Notes: generated by a model from the sequence alone, not told the origin. 64,000 bases of DNA from Candidatus Pantoea edessiphila (GCF_002933345.1 NZ_PDKR01000002.1:1-64000); one strand, 5' to 3'. Numbered from the stretch's first letter, positions 31,379 through 43,112 are shown. A program made the numbers and translations.

Positions 31379-33256
31379 TTGAGCGATATGGTGAAAAACC
31401 TAATCCTTTGGTTGGTCATCGCGATAGTATTGATGTCTTTATTTCAAAGTTTTGGACCAAATGAGCTAATTAGTCATAAAATTGATTATTCGACTTTTTT
31501 ATCAGAAGTAAATCAAGAGAGGATTCGTGAAGTTCGTATCGATGGGCGTGAAGTCACTGTCATTAAGAAAGATAATCATAAATATAAAACTTATATCCCC
31601 ATTAATGATTCTAAGCTACTTGATAATTTACTAACTAAAAATGTTAGAGTAGTTGGTGTCCCACCAGAAGAACCAAGTTTATTAGCTTCTATATTTATAT
31701 CTTGGTTTCCAATGATTATTCTAATAGGTGTTTGGGCTTTTTTTATGCGTCAGATACAAGGTGGTGGTAGAGGAGCGATGTCCTTTGGTAAAAATAAAGC
31801 ACGCATGCTAGCTGAAGATCAAGTAAAAATTACTTTTGCTGATGTTGCAGGTTGTGATGAAGCAAAAGAGGAAGTAAGTGAATTAGTTGAATATTTACGT
31901 GAGCCTAGTCGTTTCCAAAAATTAGGTGGTAAAATTCCTAGAGGTATTTTAATGGTTGGTCCGCCTGGAACGGGAAAGACTCTATTAGCTAAGGCAATAG
32001 CTGGTGAAGCAAAAGTACCTTTTTTTGCTATATCTGGTTCTGATTTTGTAGAAATGTTTGTAGGAGTAGGCGCTTCTCGTGTCAGAGATATGTTTGAACA
32101 AGCTAAAAAAACAGCACCTTGTATTATTTTTATTGATGAAATCGATGCAGTAGGTCGTCAGAGGGGAGCTGGTTTAGGAGGGGGACATGATGAACGTGAA
32201 CAAACATTAAATCAAATGCTAGTTGAGATGGATGGTTTTGAAGGAAACGAAGGCATAATAGTTGTTGCAGCAACAAATCGTCCCGATGTTCTTGATCCTG
32301 CATTACTACGTCCTGGTCGTTTTGATCGCCAAGTTGTAGTAGGATTACCTGATGTTCGTGGTAGAGAACAAATTTTGAGAGTTCATATGCGTCGTGTACC
32401 ACTTTCATCAGATGTTGACCCTACTATTATAGCACGTGGTACTCCAGGTTTTTCTGGCGCTGATTTAGCTAATCTTGTTAATGAAGCAGCATTATTTGCA
32501 GCAAGGATAAACAAATTAGTTGTTTCAATGATTGAATTTGAAAAAGCAAAAGATAAAATAATGATGGGTGCGGAACGTCGTTCTTTGGTAATGACAGAAT
32601 CACAAAAAGAATCAACTGCTTATCATGAAGCAGGACATGCTATTATTGGACGTTTAGTTCCAGAACATAATCCAGTTCATAAAGTAACCATAATTCCTCG
32701 AGGTCGTGCTTTAGGTATTACTTTTTTTCTTCCAAAAGACGATGAAATTAGTATAAGTAGAAAAAAATTAGAAAGTCAAATTTCTACGCTATATGGTGGT
32801 CGCTTAGCAGAAGAAATAATTTATGGCGTGGACTACGTTTCTACTGGTGCTTCAAATGATATTAAAATTGCTACTAATTTAGCTAAAAACATGGTTACCC
32901 AATGGGGATTTTCTGAAAAATTAGGTCCATTGCTATATGTTGAAGAAGAAAATGAAATTTTTTTAGGACGATCAGTAGCTAAAGCTAAACATATGTCTGA
33001 TGAAACTGCACGTATTATAGATCAAGAGGTAAAACGTTTAGTAGATAGCAACTATCAGCGAGCTAGATCTATTCTTTATGAGAATATAGATATATTGCAT
33101 GCGATGAAAGATGCTTTAATGAAATACGAAACTATCGATGCATTACAAATAGATGACTTAATGTCAAGACGTCAAGTTAGGTGTCCAGCTAGCTGGAAAA
33201 ATTCAGGTAATATTAAAACACAACAAAATGAAATTAATTCTGCAAATGAATCATAA
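31379..33256 (+). CDS. ftsH: ATP-dependent zinc metalloprotease FtsH
   Basis: A membrane-anchored AAA protease that degrades misfolded membrane proteins and regulatory targets. The chosen start is TTG, eight bases after GAGG, giving [13 protein letters not shown] as in one E. coli start; the ATG three codons later is the alternative. There are two membrane segments (about residues 5-25 and 100-120), Walker A GPPGTGKT, Walker [12 protein letters not shown], second region of homology [20 protein letters not shown], and zinc site HEAGH near residue 416. At about 625 residues it is shorter than E. coli at its disordered C-terminal tail. folP and glmM follow, as in E. coli. Confidence 0.97.
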   Translation: MSDMVKNLILWLVIAIVLMSLFQSFGPNELISHKIDYSTFLSEVNQERIREVRIDGREVTVIKKDNHKYKTYIPINDSKLLDNLLTKNVRVVGVPPEEPSLLASIFISWFPMIILIGVWAFFMRQIQGGGRGAMSFGKNKARMLAEDQVKITFADVAGCDEAKEEVSELVEYLREPSRFQKLGGKIPRGILMVGPPGTGKTLLAKAIAGEAKVPFFAISGSDFVEMFVGVGASRVRDMFEQAKKTAPCIIFIDEIDAVGRQRGAGLGGGHDEREQTLNQMLVEMDGFEGNEGIIVVAATNRPDVLDPALLRPGRFDRQVVVGLPDVRGREQILRVHMRRVPLSSDVDPTIIARGTPGFSGADLANLVNEAALFAARINKLVVSMIEFEKAKDKIMMGAERRSLVMTESQKESTAYHEAGHAIIGRLVPEHNPVHKVTIIPRGRALGITFFLPKDDEISISRKKLESQISTLYGGRLAEEIIYGVDYVSTGASNDIKIATNLAKNMVTQWGFSEKLGPLLYVEEENEIFLGRSVAKAKHMSDETARIIDQEVKRLVDSNYQRARSILYENIDILHAMKDALMKYETIDALQIDDLMSRRQVRCPASWKNSGNIKTQQNEINSANES

Positions 33257-33359
33257 AATCCAACTTAAATAATAATAATACTAATAGGCATAATAAAAAT
33301 GATTAGTTAAAGTATTATAATATTTAATTTTAAAATTAATTGATTTAGGGTTTAAAATT

Positions 33360-34205
33360 GTGAGATTATTTGCTAGGGATTCGTGTTTAGTTTTATCCAA
33401 TACGAAAGTGATGGGTATTTTAAATGTTACACCTGATTCTTTTTCGGATGGCGGTAAGTATAATTCATTATCAAGTGCTTTGCTGCAAGTCAAAAATATG
33501 ATTAATGCAGGAGCTAATATTATTGATGTAGGAGGAAAATCAACTCGTCCTGGAGCTGTTAATATAAGCATTGAAGAAGAGCTAGAACGTGTAATACCCG
33601 TAATTGAAGCTATTACAAAAAATTTTGACATTTGGATTTCGATAGATACTTCTAGAACGGAGGTGATGAAGGAATCTTTACGAGCAGGTGCTCATATCAT
33701 TAATGATATTCATTCATTATCTGAAGATGGAGCAGTAGAATTAGCTGCCATGAATAATTATCCTGTTTGTTTAACACATAATCCTATTATTTTATCTTCT
33801 TATAAATCAAGCAAACACGAAAATATTATTGATGTAGTGAATATATATTTTTCTAAAAAAATTGCTTATTATGAAAAATCAGGGATAAAAAAAAATAATA
33901 TTATACTAGATCCAGGTTTTGGTTTTGGTAAGAGTTTACTTCATAATTATCAATTATTAGCTAATTTAAAAAAATTCCATCATTTTGGTTTGCCATTATT
34001 AATAGGAGTTTCACGTAAATCAATGATAGGCAATTTGTTAAAAATTATTAATCCAACAGATCGTTTAGTAGGAAGTATTTCTTGTGCAGTAATTGCTTTA
34101 ATGCAAGATATTCAAATTATTCGTGTACATGATGTTAAAGAAACTTTAGAAGCGATCAATATAGTAAATACTGTGCAAAAAATGAAGGAATGCAGTTATG
34201 GGTAA
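33360..34205 (+). CDS. folP: Dihydropteroate synthase
   Basis: Condenses pterin diphosphate with p-aminobenzoate in folate synthesis; the sulfonamide target. The start is GTG, giving MRLFARD as in E. coli MKLFAQG. It has 281 residues, with [57 protein letters not shown] and IRVHDVKE, so pterin and substrate residues are kept. The loop that reads HMQG-P-TMQ in most homologues is replaced by THNPIILSS (about residues 138-146), which is unusual. It overlaps glmM by eight bases, so the two are translationally linked. Confidence 0.96.
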   Translation: MRLFARDSCLVLSNTKVMGILNVTPDSFSDGGKYNSLSSALLQVKNMINAGANIIDVGGKSTRPGAVNISIEEELERVIPVIEAITKNFDIWISIDTSRTEVMKESLRAGAHIINDIHSLSEDGAVELAAMNNYPVCLTHNPIILSSYKSSKHENIIDVVNIYFSKKIAYYEKSGIKKNNIILDPGFGFGKSLLHNYQLLANLKKFHHFGLPLLIGVSRKSMIGNLLKIINPTDRLVGSISCAVIALMQDIQIIRVHDVKETLEAINIVNTVQKMKECSYG

Positions 34206-35559
34206 TCTCAAATATTTCGGTACTGATGGGATTAGAGGGAAGGTTGGAAAATTGCCAATTACACCTGATTTTGTTTTAAAGTTAGGTTGGGCGGCAGGAA
34301 AAGTCCTTACAAGAAATAGATCAAAACATGGATCGAAAAAAATAATAGTAGGTAAAGACACTCGTATTTCTGGGTATATGTTAGAATCGGCATTAGAATC
34401 AGGCTTATCTGCAGCAGGTTTATCTGCAGCATTTACTGGTCCAATGCCAACACCTGCCATAGCTTATTTAACTAGAACTTTTAGAGCAGAAGCAGGTATT
34501 GTTATTTCTGCTTCACACAATCCTTATGATGATAATGGTATTAAATTTTTTTCTTCAAAAGGTACTAAATTACCTGATTATGTAGAAGAATGTATCGAAT
34601 TAGAAATGGAAAAACCTATAACTTGTGTTGAATCTGCACAACTAGGACGTGCTAGTCGAATTGTTGATGCATCAGGCCGTTATATTGAATTTTGTAAAGG
34701 AACTTTCCCGAATAATCTAAATCTTAACGGATTAAAAATTGTTGTTGATTGTGCAAATGGATCTACCTATCATATCGCTCCTAATGTATTAAATGAGCTA
34801 GGAGCTAAAGTAATTCCTATTGCTGTACAACCTAATGGTATAAATATTAATAAAGAATGTGGTACATCACATGTTTATATGTTACAACGTGTACTTTCAG
34901 AAAAAGCTGATTTAGGTTTATCCTATGATGGTGATGGAGATCGTATTACTATGATTGATCATTTAGGACAAAAAATAGATGGTGATCAAATTCTTTATAT
35001 CATTGCACGGGAAGGTCTACTGCAGGGTAATTTACGTGGTGGAGCAGTAGGTACCTTAATGAGTAACATAGGATTAGAAATTTCACTCAAAAAACTTGGA
35101 ATTCCTTTTGAGCGTGCAAAAGTAGGAGATCGTTATGTAATTGAAAAAATGAATGAAAAAGGGTGGAGATTAGGCGCTGAAAATTCAGGCCACGTAATTT
35201 TATTAGACAAAACCACTACTGGTGATGGTATTATTGCTAGTTTACAAGTACTTACTGCAATGGTTCGTAATCAAATGAGTTTACATGATTTATGTGATGG
35301 TATCAAAATGTTACCTCAAATATTGGTAAATATTCATGTATCTAATAATAAAAATCCTTTGCAAAACAATAAAGTGAAAATTTTATTTAATGAAATAGAA
35401 AAAGAATTATTAGGATGTGGTAGAGTACTAATAAGAAAGTCAGGTACTGAACCTTTTATTCGTGTCATGGTAGAAGGTAAAGATGAAAAACAAATAAAAG
35501 AACTATCTGATCGTCTTGTGAATGAAATTAAATTAAGTATTAGTATTGATGAATTATAA
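34198..35559 (+). CDS. glmM: Phosphoglucosamine mutase
   Basis: Converts glucosamine 6-phosphate to glucosamine 1-phosphate for UDP-GlcNAc, feeding MurA. It has 453 residues (E. coli 445), with a small insertion near residue 42. Phospho-serine Ser106 lies in VISASHNP, the metal loop is YDGDGDR, the sugar site is AENSGHV and the phosphate-binding loop is RKSGTEP. It starts inside the end of folP. Confidence 0.97.
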   Translation: MGNLKYFGTDGIRGKVGKLPITPDFVLKLGWAAGKVLTRNRSKHGSKKIIVGKDTRISGYMLESALESGLSAAGLSAAFTGPMPTPAIAYLTRTFRAEAGIVISASHNPYDDNGIKFFSSKGTKLPDYVEECIELEMEKPITCVESAQLGRASRIVDASGRYIEFCKGTFPNNLNLNGLKIVVDCANGSTYHIAPNVLNELGAKVIPIAVQPNGININKECGTSHVYMLQRVLSEKADLGLSYDGDGDRITMIDHLGQKIDGDQILYIIAREGLLQGNLRGGAVGTLMSNIGLEISLKKLGIPFERAKVGDRYVIEKMNEKGWRLGAENSGHVILLDKTTTGDGIIASLQVLTAMVRNQMSLHDLCDGIKMLPQILVNIHVSNNKNPLQNNKVKILFNEIEKELLGCGRVLIRKSGTEPFIRVMVEGKDEKQIKELSDRLVNEIKLSISIDEL

Positions 35560-35666
35560 ATTAATTGAAGTTATAGTATTTTAAAAATATTGCAGAAAAA
35601 AAGTTTCTTTTATAACATTTCTGTTATAATTTAATTGAATTATAGTGATTTTTTGATGGATTACTT

Positions 35667-36005
35667 ATGTATCTATTTCTTTTGATAATTTTCTTTACCG
35701 TATCCATATTTTTTGTGGCTTTAGTTATGCTTCAACATAGTAAAGGTGCAGGTATAGAAACTTCATTTAGTTCAAGATCAGATATGCTCTTTAATTCAAT
35801 CAGCTCTGATAGTTTTTTAAATCGCATTACTGCTATATTAGCTATATTGTTTTTTATCACTCTTCTAATGTTGATTAATTGGAATAGCAATACTTTTCTA
35901 AGTAGAAATTCTGAATGGGAAAAACTTTCTGTTCCTGTAAAATCTCAGAAAATAAAAACCAATGATTCTTCTTTAAAAAACAATAAAGTTAATATTACTT
36001 ATTAG
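35667..36005 (+). CDS. secG: Preprotein translocase subunit SecG
   Basis: A small auxiliary subunit of SecYEG. It has 112 residues with two membrane helices (about 1-22 and 52-72) and the conserved MLQHSKGAGIETSF loop between them. The tail is Lys/Asn-rich. It follows glmM and precedes tRNA-Leu(GAG), as in E. coli. Confidence 0.95.
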   Translation: MYLFLLIIFFTVSIFFVALVMLQHSKGAGIETSFSSRSDMLFNSISSDSFLNRITAILAILFFITLLMLINWNSNTFLSRNSEWEKLSVPVKSQKIKTNDSSLKNNKVNITY

Positions 36006-36057
36006 TCATTAATAAGTACATAATTGGATTATAAATTAGCCGCTAGCAAAAATAAAT

Positions 36058-36142
36058 ACCGAGGTGGTGGAATTGGTAGACACGCTACCTTGAGGTGGTA
36101 GTGCCTATTTTTGGTTTACGGGTTCAACTCCCGTCCTCGGTA
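36058..36142 (+). tRNA. leuU: tRNA-Leu(GAG)
   Basis: A class II tRNA with a long variable arm: acceptor ACCGAGG/CCTCGGT, anticodon loop CTTGAGG with GAG, T arm GGTTCAACTCC. It matches E. coli leuU apart from the first base pair and variable arm. TCA follows the discriminator instead of CCA, so the tail is added enzymatically. Its position after secG is the E. coli one. Confidence 0.95.
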
Positions 36143-36310
36143 TCATTATTTAGAAGATATTAATATTGATGAAATTAATTTATTTATCTTGGTTTATTAA
36201 CATATTTGCTGTTGATATTTTTATAATTAAAATAGCTAATATCATTTAAAATTTAATTTTTATATTTGTTTTGTTACTTTATTTTTTAGCATTTATTTTA
36301 AAGAATTTCT

Positions 36311-36384
36311 AGGAGGTTGTTTGTTATTTTGGATCATTTATTGTTTAATTGATAACAACAACCCCGGAATTCGGGGTTTTTTAT
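36311..36384 (+). promoter_or_regulatory. Leader with strong SD and intrinsic terminator before rimP
   Basis: A consensus Shine-Dalgarno AGGAGG (36311-36316) is followed four bases later by TTG, which opens a frame that continues without a stop into rimP. Inside this frame AACCCCG (36360-36366) and CGGGGTT (36372-36378) form a GC-rich terminator hairpin followed by six T residues. Transcription of rimP-nusA-infB-rbfA-truB started upstream would meet this terminator first. In E. coli this operon is autoregulated by NusA through leader terminators, so a preserved attenuator is plausible. Confidence 0.6.
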
Positions 36385-36437
36385 TTAATAAAAGTGATCT
36401 AAAACATCCTTTTATTTATATACGGGGAATAATAGTT

Positions 36438-36902
36438 TTGTCTAAACTTAAAAAAAACTTGACAAAGTTAATATCAACAGAGATAGAAAATTTAGGATAC
36501 CAATTAATAGGCATTGATTTTATCAAAAATCATATATCAACATTTCGTATTTATATTGATAGTAAAAATGGTATTAATATAGACGATTGTACAAATGTTA
36601 GCCACCAAATAAGTGCAATAATGGATGCGGAAAATCCAATTAACACTCCCTATAATCTTGAAATATCATCTCCTGGATTAGATCGTCCTTTATTTACCTT
36701 AGAACATTATATTTCCTTTTTAGGAAAAAAAGTGTGTTTATTATTATATGTAGCTGTTCAAAACCGTCGTAAGTGGAAGGGAATTATCAAATCTGTTAAA
36801 GGAGATATGATTACGGTAAAAGTTGAAGGAGATGATAAAGTATTTGCTTTAAATAATATAAAAAAAGCAAATCTAGTTCCTTGCTTCCAAAATTCGGATT
36901 GA
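36438..36902 (+). CDS. rimP: Ribosome maturation factor RimP
   Basis: Assists 30S assembly. The start is TTG after GGGGA, giving [20 protein letters not shown], which corresponds to the E. coli start. An upstream in-frame TTG at 36321 with a stronger Shine-Dalgarno sequence would add 39 residues encoded across a terminator hairpin. It has 154 residues, with [37 protein letters not shown] and [12 protein letters not shown]. It is the first gene of the nusA operon. Confidence 0.93.
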   Translation: MSKLKKNLTKLISTEIENLGYQLIGIDFIKNHISTFRIYIDSKNGINIDDCTNVSHQISAIMDAENPINTPYNLEISSPGLDRPLFTLEHYISFLGKKVCLLLYVAVQNRRKWKGIIKSVKGDMITVKVEGDDKVFALNNIKKANLVPCFQNSD

Positions 36903-36914
36903 GAATAACCAAAC

Positions 36915-38402
36915 ATGAACAAAGAAATATTAGCTGTTGTAGAAGCCGTTTCTAACGAAAAATCTTTACCGCGTGAAAAAATATTTGAAGCATTAGAGCG
37001 TGCATTAGCTACTGCAACTAAAAAAAAATATGAGCAAGAAATAGATGTCCGTGTAACCATTGATCGTAAAACCGGTGACTTTGATACTTTTCGTAGATGG
37101 GAAATAGTTACAGAAGTAATACAGCCAACACGTGAAATAACATTAGAAGCTGCTCAATTTGAAAATGAAGAGTTTAATTTAGGTGAATATGTTGAAGATC
37201 AAATAGAATCAGTTAAATTTGATCGTATTACTACTCAAACTGCTAAACAAGTAATTGTACAAAAAGTACGTGAAGCTGAGCGTGCAATGATAATTAATAA
37301 ATTTCGTGAACAAAAAGGCGAAATGATTTCCGGTATAGTAAAAAAAATCAATCGCGATAGTATTTCTTTAGATTTAGGCAGTAATGCTGAAGCTGTGATT
37401 TTACGTGAAGATGTTTTACCACGAGAAAATTTTAGATTAGGAGATCGCATTAGAGGAGTATTATACTCTATACGTCCAGAAGCAAAAGGTGCTCAACTCT
37501 TTATTACTCGTTCTAAACCAGAAATGTTAATAGAATTATTTCGTATTGAAGTTCCTGAAATTAATGAAGAAATTATTGAAATTAAAGCTGCTACTCGTGA
37601 TCCTGGATCTCGAGCTAAAATTGCAGTTAAAACAAATGATAAACGTATTGATCCAATAGGTGCATGTGTCGGTATGCGTGGTGCACGGGTTCAGGCTGTC
37701 TCTAATGAATTAAGTGGAGAAAGAATTGATGTTGTACTATGGGATGATAATCCAGCACAATTCGTTATTAATGCCATGGCGCCAGCAGATGTAACATCAA
37801 TTGTAGTTGATGAGGATAATCATACTATGGATATTGCAGTTGAGACAAACAATCTTGCACAAGCAATAGGCCGAAATGGTCAAAATGTAAGGTTAGCCTC
37901 TCAGCTAAGCGGTTGGCAATTAAACGTAATGACTGTTGAAAATTTAAAAGAAAAACATCAAGCTGAAGCACATACAGCTATAAATATATTTACTAAAAAA
38001 CTTGATATTAGTCAAGATATTGCATTAATATTAGTTGAAAAAGGTGTATATTCTTTAGAAGAATTAGCTTATTTACCAATTAATGAATTGGTAGAAACTG
38101 GTGGTTTAAATGAAAATATAATCAGGAATTTGCGTAAAAAAGCAAAACATATATTAACTACTTTAGAATTAGCTAAAGAGGAAAGTATTGTTGTTCACAA
38201 ACCAAACAAAGATCTTTTAAGTCTGAAAGGTTTAAATCGTTCTTTAGTTTTTCAATTATCATTAAAAGGTATATCTACACTAGAATCTTTAGCAGAACAA
38301 AGTGTTGATGATTTGATTGATATTGAAGAACTAAACAAAACAAAAGCTGGTGCACTAATTATGGCTGCACGTAATATATGTTGGTTTGGTAATAAAGCGT
38401 AA
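36915..38402 (+). CDS. nusA: Transcription termination/antitermination factor NusA
   Basis: Binds RNA polymerase and modulates pausing and termination. It has 495 residues, as in E. coli. The N-terminal polymerase-binding domain comes first, then S1 (about 135-200, [10 protein letters not shown]), KH1/KH2 (about 230-345, including [18 protein letters not shown]) and two C-terminal acidic repeats (about 360-495). It lies 12 bp after rimP and 17 bp before infB. Confidence 0.97.
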   Translation: MNKEILAVVEAVSNEKSLPREKIFEALERALATATKKKYEQEIDVRVTIDRKTGDFDTFRRWEIVTEVIQPTREITLEAAQFENEEFNLGEYVEDQIESVKFDRITTQTAKQVIVQKVREAERAMIINKFREQKGEMISGIVKKINRDSISLDLGSNAEAVILREDVLPRENFRLGDRIRGVLYSIRPEAKGAQLFITRSKPEMLIELFRIEVPEINEEIIEIKAATRDPGSRAKIAVKTNDKRIDPIGACVGMRGARVQAVSNELSGERIDVVLWDDNPAQFVINAMAPADVTSIVVDEDNHTMDIAVETNNLAQAIGRNGQNVRLASQLSGWQLNVMTVENLKEKHQAEAHTAINIFTKKLDISQDIALILVEKGVYSLEELAYLPINELVETGGLNENIIRNLRKKAKHILTTLELAKEESIVVHKPNKDLLSLKGLNRSLVFQLSLKGISTLESLAEQSVDDLIDIEELNKTKAGALIMAARNICWFGNKA

Positions 38403-38419
38403 TAACGGGAAGGAATATA

Positions 38420-41065
38420 ATGATAGATGTAACCGTACAATCGCTGGCCTCGGAAATTCAGATTTCAGTAGATCTGTTAATTGAACAATTTGCTAATGCA
38501 GGAATATCTAAATCTGAAGATGATGTAGTAACTCAGCATGAAAAAGAAGTTTTATTATCATATTTAAATCATGAACATGGTAAACAAAACTATTTTGATA
38601 AATTGATTTTACAACGTAAAATGCGTAGTACTTTAAATATTCCAAGTATTGGTGGAAAACATAAGTCAATAAATATCGAGGTCCGTAAAAAACATACTTA
38701 TAATAAAGATATTTTAGAAAATGAAAAAATTAATCCAATAAAACATTCTGTTTTAAAAAATAAAAAGATTTTTGAGCATAATATTAAATTAAAAAAATCT
38801 ATCTTAATTAAAGAAAAAACAGAAATTTTATCAAATAAAAATACATTATTTAATAATAAAACAAAAAACAACTCAATCAAAAAAGAAATGATATACAATC
38901 TGCAAAATAATAAAGAGCGTCTTGAATTTGATGCTGCTGTATTGAAGAGTAAAGCTGAAGAGACAGCACGTCTTAAACTTGAAAGAGAAGCACGTCTCGC
39001 AGTAGAAAACGCACGTATTCTAGCTGAAAAAAAAGCAGATGAATGGGAAAAGAAAGAAGAAAACGATTATAATATCATTAATTCTAATTATATTCATCAA
39101 GCTGAAGATGAAAATGACCGTCAAATAGAATCTAGCCATAAGTATAAACGTAATAACAAAATATTACGCTCAATAAAGAAAGGTAATAAACGTACAGAAT
39201 CTAAAAATGATATTGAAGAATTACGTAGTTTTATTAGAATTAGCAAAGGTAATAAAAATCGTAATAAACAAAGTTTGTTACATCAAAGCTTTAACAAACC
39301 AGTTCAAATAGTAAATCGTGATGTAATTATAGGAGAGACTATTACTGTTTCTGAATTAGCTAATAAAATGGCTGTAAAAGGCTCATTAGTAATTAAAGCT
39401 ATGATTAAAATGGGAGCAATGGCAACTATTAATCAAATTCTTGATCAAGAAACAGCTCAACTTGTTGCAGAAGAAATGGGACATAGAGTAATATTACGTC
39501 GTGAAAATGAATTGGAAGAATCATTAAAAAAAGATCTTGACATTAATGCAAAAAAAGCTAATCGCTCACCAATAGTTACTATAATGGGTCATGTAGATCA
39601 CGGTAAAACATCGTTGTTAGATTATATTCGTTCTTCCAAAATTGCAACTTGTGAAGCAGGAGGTATTACTCAACATATAGGTGCTTATCATGTTGATACT
39701 CATAATGGTATGATAACCTTTCTTGATACTCCTGGACATGCAGCATTTACTGCAATGCGTGCACGTGGTGCACAAATAACCGATATTGTAATATTAGTTG
39801 TAGCTGTAGATGATGGGGTTATGCCTCAAACAATTGAAGCAATACAGCATGCAAAAGCAGCTAAAGTACCAGTCATAGTAGCTATAACCAAAATTGATAA
39901 ACAAGGGGTTGATCAAGAACGTATTAAGAATGAATTAACCCAACATGGTATTATTCCAGAAGAATGGGGCGGAGAAAATATATTTGTTAATATTTCTTCG
40001 AAAACTGGAGTTGGGGTAGACGATTTGTTAAAAGCTATTTTATTACAAGCGGAAATGCTTGAGTTAAAAGCTGTAAATAAAGGTATGGCTAGAGGGATAG
40101 TAATAGAATCATCCTTAGATAAAGGCAGAGGACCAGTTGCCACTATATTAGTAAAAGAAGGACAACTTAATCAAGGCGATATTGTTCTATGTGGTTTTGA
40201 ATATGGTCGTATTCGTGCAATGCGTGATGAAATAGGACATAAAATAATAAAAGCAAGTCCTTCAATTCCAGTTGAGATTTTAGGTTTATCTGGTGTACCA
40301 TCTGCAGGTGATGAACTAACTGTTGTTAGAGATGAAAAAAAAGCACGTGAAGTTGCTCTCCATCGTCAAGGGAAGTTTAGAGAAATTAAATTAGCACGTC
40401 AACAAAAATCTAAATTAGAAAACGTATTTTCTAATTTAGAAACAAATAAAATATCTGAGCTAAATATCATTTTAAAAGCAGATACTCAAGGTTCTGTCGA
40501 AGCTATTTCTGATTCTTTAATGAAACTTTCTAATAAAGAAATAAGATTAAATATTATAAGTGGTGGTGTAGGAGGAATTACTGAAACGGACGCAACCCTA
40601 GCTTCTGCATCTAATGCCATTATAATAGGATTTAATGTAAGAGCTGATTCATCAGCTCGTTATATCATTGACAATGAAGGTTTAAATTTACACTATTATT
40701 CTGTAATATATAATCTCATTGATGAAGTAAAATTAGCAATGCAAGGAATGTTAACACCACAATGTAAACAGAAAATTATTGGATTAGCTTCAGTACGTAA
40801 TGTATTTAAATCAATAAAATTTGGTTCTATTGCAGGTTGCATGGTAACAGAAGGAAACATAAAGCGTAACAATCCTATTAGGATTTTACGTGATAATATA
40901 GTTATTTATGAAGGTGAAATTGAATCTTTAAGACGTTTTAAAGATGATGTTAATGATGTTAGAAACGGCATGGAATGTGGAATAGGAATTAAAAATTATA
41001 ATGATATACATGTTGGTGATTTAATTGAAGTATTTGAAAACATAGAAATAAAACGTATAGTATAA
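38420..41065 (+). CDS. infB: Translation initiation factor IF-2
   Basis: A GTPase that places initiator tRNA on the ribosome. It has 881 residues (E. coli 890). The N-terminal 50 residues are conserved ([15 protein letters not shown]). The long linker (about 60-290) has become Lys/Asn/Glu-rich while keeping a charged helical part ([19 protein letters not shown]). The G domain has [15 protein letters not shown] near residue 390, DTPGHAAF and TKIDK; domains II, III and IV follow. A strong hairpin lies between infB and rbfA. Confidence 0.97.
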   Translation: MIDVTVQSLASEIQISVDLLIEQFANAGISKSEDDVVTQHEKEVLLSYLNHEHGKQNYFDKLILQRKMRSTLNIPSIGGKHKSINIEVRKKHTYNKDILENEKINPIKHSVLKNKKIFEHNIKLKKSILIKEKTEILSNKNTLFNNKTKNNSIKKEMIYNLQNNKERLEFDAAVLKSKAEETARLKLEREARLAVENARILAEKKADEWEKKEENDYNIINSNYIHQAEDENDRQIESSHKYKRNNKILRSIKKGNKRTESKNDIEELRSFIRISKGNKNRNKQSLLHQSFNKPVQIVNRDVIIGETITVSELANKMAVKGSLVIKAMIKMGAMATINQILDQETAQLVAEEMGHRVILRRENELEESLKKDLDINAKKANRSPIVTIMGHVDHGKTSLLDYIRSSKIATCEAGGITQHIGAYHVDTHNGMITFLDTPGHAAFTAMRARGAQITDIVILVVAVDDGVMPQTIEAIQHAKAAKVPVIVAITKIDKQGVDQERIKNELTQHGIIPEEWGGENIFVNISSKTGVGVDDLLKAILLQAEMLELKAVNKGMARGIVIESSLDKGRGPVATILVKEGQLNQGDIVLCGFEYGRIRAMRDEIGHKIIKASPSIPVEILGLSGVPSAGDELTVVRDEKKAREVALHRQGKFREIKLARQQKSKLENVFSNLETNKISELNIILKADTQGSVEAISDSLMKLSNKEIRLNIISGGVGGITETDATLASASNAIIIGFNVRADSSARYIIDNEGLNLHYYSVIYNLIDEVKLAMQGMLTPQCKQKIIGLASVRNVFKSIKFGSIAGCMVTEGNIKRNNPIRILRDNIVIYEGEIESLRRFKDDVNDVRNGMECGIGIKNYNDIHVGDLIEVFENIEIKRIV

Positions 41066-41083
41066 TTAATACGGATTTATACA

Positions 41084-41114
41084 ATTCGATAGGTAAATAG
41101 AAAACCTATCGAAT
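41084..41114 (+). promoter_or_regulatory. Perfect 11-bp intercistronic hairpin between infB and rbfA
   Basis: ATTCGATAGGT (41084-41094) is followed after nine A-rich bases by its exact reverse complement ACCTATCGAAT (41104-41114). There is no T tract after it; instead CTAGGGTG, close to the rbfA ribosome-binding site, follows. It may stabilise or process mRNA or lower rbfA translation rather than terminate. Confidence 0.6.
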
Positions 41115-41132
41115 CTCTAGGGTGTTATAATT

Positions 41133-41516
41133 ATGACAAGAGAATTCAGTCGTTCGTTACGTATCTCACAAGAGATTCATAAAGAAATCACAATAATATT
41201 ACAAAAAAAAATTAATGATCCACGTTTAAAAATGATGATTACTATATCTGGTGTTGAAGTTTCTCGTGATTTATCTTATGCAAAAATATTTGTTACTTTT
41301 TTAAATGAAAAACGAAATTTAGATACCATACACGATGAGTTAAGAATATTAAAAAAATATAGTGGTTATATACGTTTTTTATTAGGTAAGAACCTGAAAT
41401 TACGCATTACTCCTTTATTAGATTTTTTTTATGATAGCTCTTTAAAAAAAGGTGAATATATTTGTAGTCTTATAAAAAAAATTAATACTGTTGTGTATGA
41501 AAATAAGGTAATTTAA
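41133..41516 (+). CDS. rbfA: Ribosome-binding factor A
   Basis: A KH-fold factor needed for 16S maturation and cold adaptation. It has 127 residues (E. coli 133), with [42 protein letters not shown] and [14 protein letters not shown]. Its stop codon overlaps the truB start by one base (TAATG), so translation is coupled. Confidence 0.96.
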   Translation: MTREFSRSLRISQEIHKEITIILQKKINDPRLKMMITISGVEVSRDLSYAKIFVTFLNEKRNLDTIHDELRILKKYSGYIRFLLGKNLKLRITPLLDFFYDSSLKKGEYICSLIKKINTVVYENKVI

Positions 41517-42466
41517 TGCAAGTTAACAATCATCTCAATATCAATGGTATTTTATTGCTAGATAAACCAAATGGTATTTCATCTAATTACGCATTACAAA
41601 AAATAAAACATATTTTTAATTCTAATAAAGTAGGATACACTGGTACTCTTGATCCACTAGCAACGGGTATGCTACCTATTTGCTTCGGAGAAGCAACTAA
41701 ATTTTCACAATATTTAATAAATGCAAACAAACGTTATCTAGTTATTGCTCGTTTGGGTAAACGTACTGATACTGCAGATGCATATGGTAATGTATTAAAA
41801 GAAAACCTTATTAATTTTACCAAGCAAAATTTATATACTGTATTAGAAAGTTTTAAAGGTGTTATTTCACAAGTTCCACCTATGTTTTCAGCTATAAAAT
41901 ATAAAGGTTGTCCTTTGTATAAATATGCTCGTAAAGGTATAGTAATCAAACGTGATTCACGTTTGATTACTATCTATGAATTAAAAATCATTAAATACAT
42001 TGATGATGAATTAGAATTGGAAATAAGCTGTTCTAAAGGAACTTATATCCGTACTCTTATTGAAGATATAGGAGAGAAATTAGGTTGTAGTGCTCATGTT
42101 GCTGCTCTACGCCGTTTACAAGTTGCACATTGTTCTATAAATAAAATGATTACTTTAGATCAAATAAATAATTTATATTCAGTTTTTATTAAAACCGGTT
42201 TTTCTCTAAAGGAACTTGTTAATCAATTGATCTTACCAATTGACAGTCAGTTGTCTCATTTACCAATGATCAATTTATTACCTGATTTAGCAAATAAATT
42301 TAAACAAGGACAATCAATAATATTTATTGATAAAACCATACAAGAAGGTTTTGTTCGGGTAATAGAAAGTAAATTATGTAAATTTATTGGGGTTGCAAAA
42401 ATTATAAATAATTATATGTATCCACATCGTTTATTAAATAATTATCTAGATGATAAACAAATCTAA
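41516..42466 (+). CDS. truB: tRNA pseudouridine-55 synthase TruB
   Basis: Makes pseudouridine 55 in the T loop of tRNAs. It has 316 residues (E. coli 314). Catalytic Asp46 lies in GYTGTLDPLATGMLP, followed by KRTDTADAYG, VPPMFSAIKYKG and CSKGTYIRTLIEDIG. The C-terminal PUA-like part is shorter in conserved content. It starts on the rbfA stop and is followed by rpsO. Confidence 0.97.
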   Translation: MQVNNHLNINGILLLDKPNGISSNYALQKIKHIFNSNKVGYTGTLDPLATGMLPICFGEATKFSQYLINANKRYLVIARLGKRTDTADAYGNVLKENLINFTKQNLYTVLESFKGVISQVPPMFSAIKYKGCPLYKYARKGIVIKRDSRLITIYELKIIKYIDDELELEISCSKGTYIRTLIEDIGEKLGCSAHVAALRRLQVAHCSINKMITLDQINNLYSVFIKTGFSLKELVNQLILPIDSQLSHLPMINLLPDLANKFKQGQSIIFIDKTIQEGFVRVIESKLCKFIGVAKIINNYMYPHRLLNNYLDDKQI

Positions 42467-42598
42467 TTTTTATGAATTATTTATATAATTTATTAGTTAT
42501 TAACAACAAATATATTATTTTTAGAAAATATCTAATAAAATATCAAATATATAATCATTAGTTATATTAATATAATTTTGTATTACATGGAGTGCATT

Positions 42599-42868
42599 AT
42601 GTCTCTTAACATAGAAACTAAAAAAGAGATTATTTCTAAATACGGACGAAATTCTAAAGATACGGGAACACCTGAAATACAGATAGCTTTGTTAACTACT
42701 CGTATTAATTATCTTCAGGAACATTTTTCTAAACATAAAAAAGATCATCATAGTCGTATTGGATTATTACGTATAGTATCTCGACGTCGTAAGCTATTGA
42801 ACTATTTGAAGAGCAAAGATACTTTAAAGTATGCAAGTTTAATTGAAAATCTTAATATACGCCGGTAA
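42599..42868 (+). CDS. rpsO: 30S ribosomal protein S15
   Basis: S15 is a primary 16S-binding protein. The start is the ATG giving [11 protein letters not shown], after TGGAG, for exactly 89 residues as in E. coli; a seven-codon upstream extension is not conserved. [20 protein letters not shown] and [10 protein letters not shown] are diagnostic. It precedes pnp as in E. coli. Confidence 0.98.
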   Translation: MSLNIETKKEIISKYGRNSKDTGTPEIQIALLTTRINYLQEHFSKHKKDHHSRIGLLRIVSRRRKLLNYLKSKDTLKYASLIENLNIRR

Positions 42869-43068
42869 ATCTAGCTGATCTATTTTATAAGTAATAATAT
42901 ACATAAATATTAAATAAGTTTGTTATATACTTAAACAATAAGATTTAAGTATTAAATTAATTAGCAATAATATTAATTTGTTGCTTAATGTGATCTTTAG
43001 TTGCAAAGTTAAAATTTTAATAATTTATTAATTATTTTTGAACATGTAATTAAAGATCAGTAATAAAC

Positions 43069-43103
43069 GGCAGGCCAAAACAGCGCTGCCCTCAAAGTTG
43101 AGG
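43069..43103 (+). promoter_or_regulatory. Stem-loops overlapping the pnp ribosome-binding site
   Basis: GGCAG (43069-43073) can pair with CTGCC (43086-43090). Immediately after, CCTCA (43090-43094) can pair with TGAGG (43099-43103), which includes the pnp Shine-Dalgarno sequence. In E. coli the pnp leader forms hairpins cut by RNase III and controlled by PNPase itself. The shapes here suggest a reduced version, but they are short. Confidence 0.4.
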
Positions 43104-43112
43104 ACTTTGATT

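Noticed and set aside
31198-31419. Minus-strand 73-codon frame overlapping the start of ftsH
   Set aside because: It overlaps the conserved N terminus of FtsH and has no recognisable domain or ribosome-binding site.
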